64,000 bases of DNA from NCBI RefSeq assembly GCF_021130785.1, contig NC_060211.1, forward strand, positions 122,523,001 through 122,587,000, read 5' to 3'. This stretch comes from Homalodisca vitripennis. Taxonomy: Eukaryota; Arthropoda; Insecta; Hemiptera; Cicadellidae. This document shows positions 61,513-64,000 of this stretch, one piece after another. Below the pieces are notes generated by a model. That model ran no database searches. It was not told where the DNA came from and saw only the letters and a program-made list of their open reading frames with translations. The position numbers and the translations under genes were made by a program. Positions within the stretch are counted from its first letter, which is position 1. Each line of letters opens with the position of its first letter.

Positions 61513-62559
61513 TGTAACAAGATCTTGGTCTTTAGTGAAACTAAAAATTTTGATTACTTTACCTTCACCCCTTAAAGCGGTTAAAATTTTCATGTCATAT
61601 TTGGTTATTGTACAGATAAAAATATTCTTGTATAAATTTTCATGAAGCTATTACTTGCACAAAATATCGTTTTGTATAGACTTAATAATTTTGTCTTCTA
61701 CGAACATCATTAAATAAACTATTATACTTAGTATATGTATCGAAACATATAGTTTAACATGCATTTACATGTTTAACTACAACGCTCATTATCCTACTTG
61801 CAGATTGGATACACAAAGAGACTATACCAAATGTTAAATAAGCCTTTGAAACAGTAAATACTTTTAATTTATCCATATACAGCAAAGAAGAGCAGCTTCC
61901 TTTATCAATACTTGACCTTTAAAAACAAGATATTATATCAACAAATAGTTTTATGTGGTATTAAATAGAATTGGAATAAATATGCTAGTAGTTTTAAAAG
62001 GATTTTTATATAGAAGTATAGTTTGAGTTTTAAATAAATTATAAAAATTAGAACTTATTATATTATCAGATTTAATATTCTAAATAAGTTGTTATATATA
62101 ATGTAAACGTAATATTAAGACAGTTTATTAAAATTGATCTTCTTATGAATAAAGTTGAATAGGTAAATGTGTTTCTAATTGCTAAAATCAATAACAGCTG
62201 GTCCAATTCCGATAATCTATGCGTAAAATATTCGTTGAAATCCGATGAAGGTGTATATAAAGAGAAATTTTAGAATGCGTTTGCCAAAATGTTTTATAAT
62301 TAGGAAAACATTTGAACATTTCTGTTTCATATTCCAAATTTAGATTATGCCAAACAGCTGTGGATATTTTCAGCTGAAGATTCTCTAAGAAGCTAAAACT
62401 AGTTTACATTTACATGTTAGAACAGTGCTTGATCAATAGAATATTGAAGACGTCAAATACAAAGATAATATATAAACTGCATTATAAACTGTGCCAGAGA
62501 CGAATGTAAAACAAGTATGCATGGGGAATACTATCTAAATACAGTTATAAAACCCACCA
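61513..62559. other. AT-rich spacer, no gene seen
   Basis: No supported feature. The 5' part of the LINE that follows (endonuclease domain) might lie here but I cannot recognise it. Confidence 0.45.
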
Positions 62560-64000
62560 AAGAATAAAGCTGTGAATTGAGGAGAAAAAACTGATGATTT
62601 TTAGTTCTTATGATTATAAATTAAAGGAATACAGCAAATCATTTAGAAATAGGCTAAAATTCAATGTAAAAAATTTTAAAGAAAATTATTATTTAGAATA
62701 ATTTTAGGATTGTGGTGTGAACTCCTGAGAACAACGGAGAATATAAAATAATTTAATTGGAGAAAATCGAGATAAAAATAAAATTAATGAAATAGAAAAT
62801 ATAACTCACACATAATTACCGATGAAAAGAAGACTGTATATGAATTTAACTCTTTTTTCATAAATAGACCTAAACTCATTAAAAACTTGACTATTATTAC
62901 TTAAAATAAAGTTATGTTTAATTTTTTACTGCAAAACTCAATTGGAAGTTTTAAAACTCATAAAACGTTTAAAACACAATAAATAGTCTGGAAACGATTA
63001 CATTTGTAGTTACAATTTAAAGAGATTTCACAAACTTACAGTTCCAGTTCTGACAGATTTATTCAATCAAAACATGTCAGAAGGTGAATTTTCATCTGAC
63101 TTAAAAGTATCCGTTTTAATTTCACTGTTTATACGTGGACGTAACGAAAAACGTAATTGTTATATACGTATTTGATTTCTGTGTTCACAAAAGTTTTTGA
63201 AAAAATTATAGAATAACGATTATGTTAGTTTGTTAAAATGTGTAGCTATCTAAGCACGAAAAATCTGGATTTAGAAAAAGAATAAGTACAGAAGTTTCTT
63301 TGTTGGCTTTTTCCAGAATATTTATGATAGTTTAATTGAGGCAAAAAATATGCAACTTTAGATATTGACAAAAGAAAGGCATTTATACGGTGGATCATAC
63401 GATATTATTAGAAAAGTTATGGTTAGCCCGTGAGAGAGGTCTGTCCCATAAATGGTTTGAAAGTTTTTTAAAAGATGGAAAGTGTGAGAATAGGGAAAGT
63501 ACTCATATACATTAATTTTGAAACAGTTTAATGCGTCGGGCCTCAAGTTTCAGTTCTGGGTTCAATTATTTTCTATGTCTACATAAATTACCTTTGTAAT
63601 GGAAGATTAAATTTGAAAATTCTCTCTGGGAGTATCGTTTGAAATTATATTAAGATTAAATAAGTGAACAGATAAAAATACCGTGGGCTGTCCCTGACTC
63701 AAATTTATCTTGGAAAGGTCATGTCAATTCCCTGAAAAAAGAGTTTTATAGAGGTTTGAGAAGCATTTAAATGTTGCGTGATGTATGTCCTTCAAGCTTG
63801 CTGCTGAATGTTTACCACGCTTTAATACACACCAGACTACGTTATGGGCTTGTATGTTGGAGAGGTTCGTATATCCACGCTGTATCCTCTCATTATATTT
63901 AAACATGTAAAGAGACAAGTTTAAGAGATACATTTAAGAGACAGTATTTACGATTTGTCCAATAAACTAGCTTAACATAACATAAGATGCCCAGCCTTAT
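62560..64000 (+). pseudogene. Decayed non-LTR retrotransposon (LINE) reverse transcriptase
   Basis: Fragments in shifting frames follow the order of a LINE ORF2. FNQNMSEGEFSSDLKV (about 63070-63110) fits the FN.SL..G.FP..LK segment. ISVFTKVFEKIIE (about 63175-63213) fits the RPIS...K..EK region. LDIDKRKAF then TVDHTILLEKLWLA (about 63356-63425) is motif A with the catalytic Asp lost at a frameshift. KWFESFLKD follows. VGPQVSVLGSIIFYVYIN (about 63533-63586) is motif B (GxPQGSxLGP). The segment that should hold motif C (xADD) is missing: about 100 bases later the text is already DSNLSWKGHVNSL and a thumb-like stretch ending in HTRLRYGLVCW. Upstream, 62560-63040 shows Lys/Asn-rich pieces consistent with the linker before the RT. 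It resembles jockey-like clades, but the clade is uncertain. It continues past the window edge. Clearly inactive. Confidence 0.82.

Noticed and set aside
1..64000. CRISPR arrays, bacterial operons, riboswitches, replication origins
   Set aside because: The DNA is eukaryotic in character; the repeats have no spacer structure, and no prokaryotic gene organisation or ribosome binding sites are present.

Overview
This 64 kb window is very AT-rich eukaryotic DNA, probably arthropod and most likely insect. The reasons are the many long (TA)n runs, a Tc1/mariner transposon with D,D41D spacing, a Helitron-like element, degraded tRNA-derived SINEs, a degraded non-LTR retrotransposon and the absence of any compact gene organisation. 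The species cannot be named from the sequence. No intact host protein-coding gene can be supported. Open frames of 60-110 codons occur throughout on both strands, about as often as chance would give in such a large window. I list only a few as candidate exons, all at low confidence.

Layout. 1-915 holds three near-identical 287-bp tandem units, followed by a small GC-rich duplication (1052-1128). From about 1345 to 5330 and again from about 16645 to 21600 lie two diverged copies of one block of about 4-5 kb. Four recognisable islands (A, B, C, D) keep the same order and similar spacing in both. Two extra copies of island A lie at about 9785 and 10958. 21700-23030 is an inverted-repeat element with a 42-bp satellite inside. 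A tRNA-like relic is at about 23831. A Helitron-like non-autonomous element (28370-28850) sits in a TA microsatellite. 31324-31663 is a recent 170-bp tandem duplication. 33481-34660 is a 608-bp tandem duplication of a satellite-like sequence; its downstream tail (34699-34942) recurs at 37386-37626. GC-richer islands lie at 37881-38110 and 38330-38590. A SINE relic is at 40385. A 68-bp GC-rich minisatellite fills 52192-53060. A second SINE, on the minus strand, is at 58730-59020.

The best-supported coding content is near the right end. 59970-61510 is an almost intact Tc1/mariner element with 111-bp terminal inverted repeats, a TA target duplication and a minus-strand transposase split by one frameshift. 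About 62560 to the window end is a decayed plus-strand LINE reverse-transcriptase region, with motif A damaged and motif C (the catalytic Asp-Asp) apparently deleted. The window therefore reads as a gene desert or a very large intron shaped by transposons and duplications. Its least explained signal is the paired A-B-C-D block.
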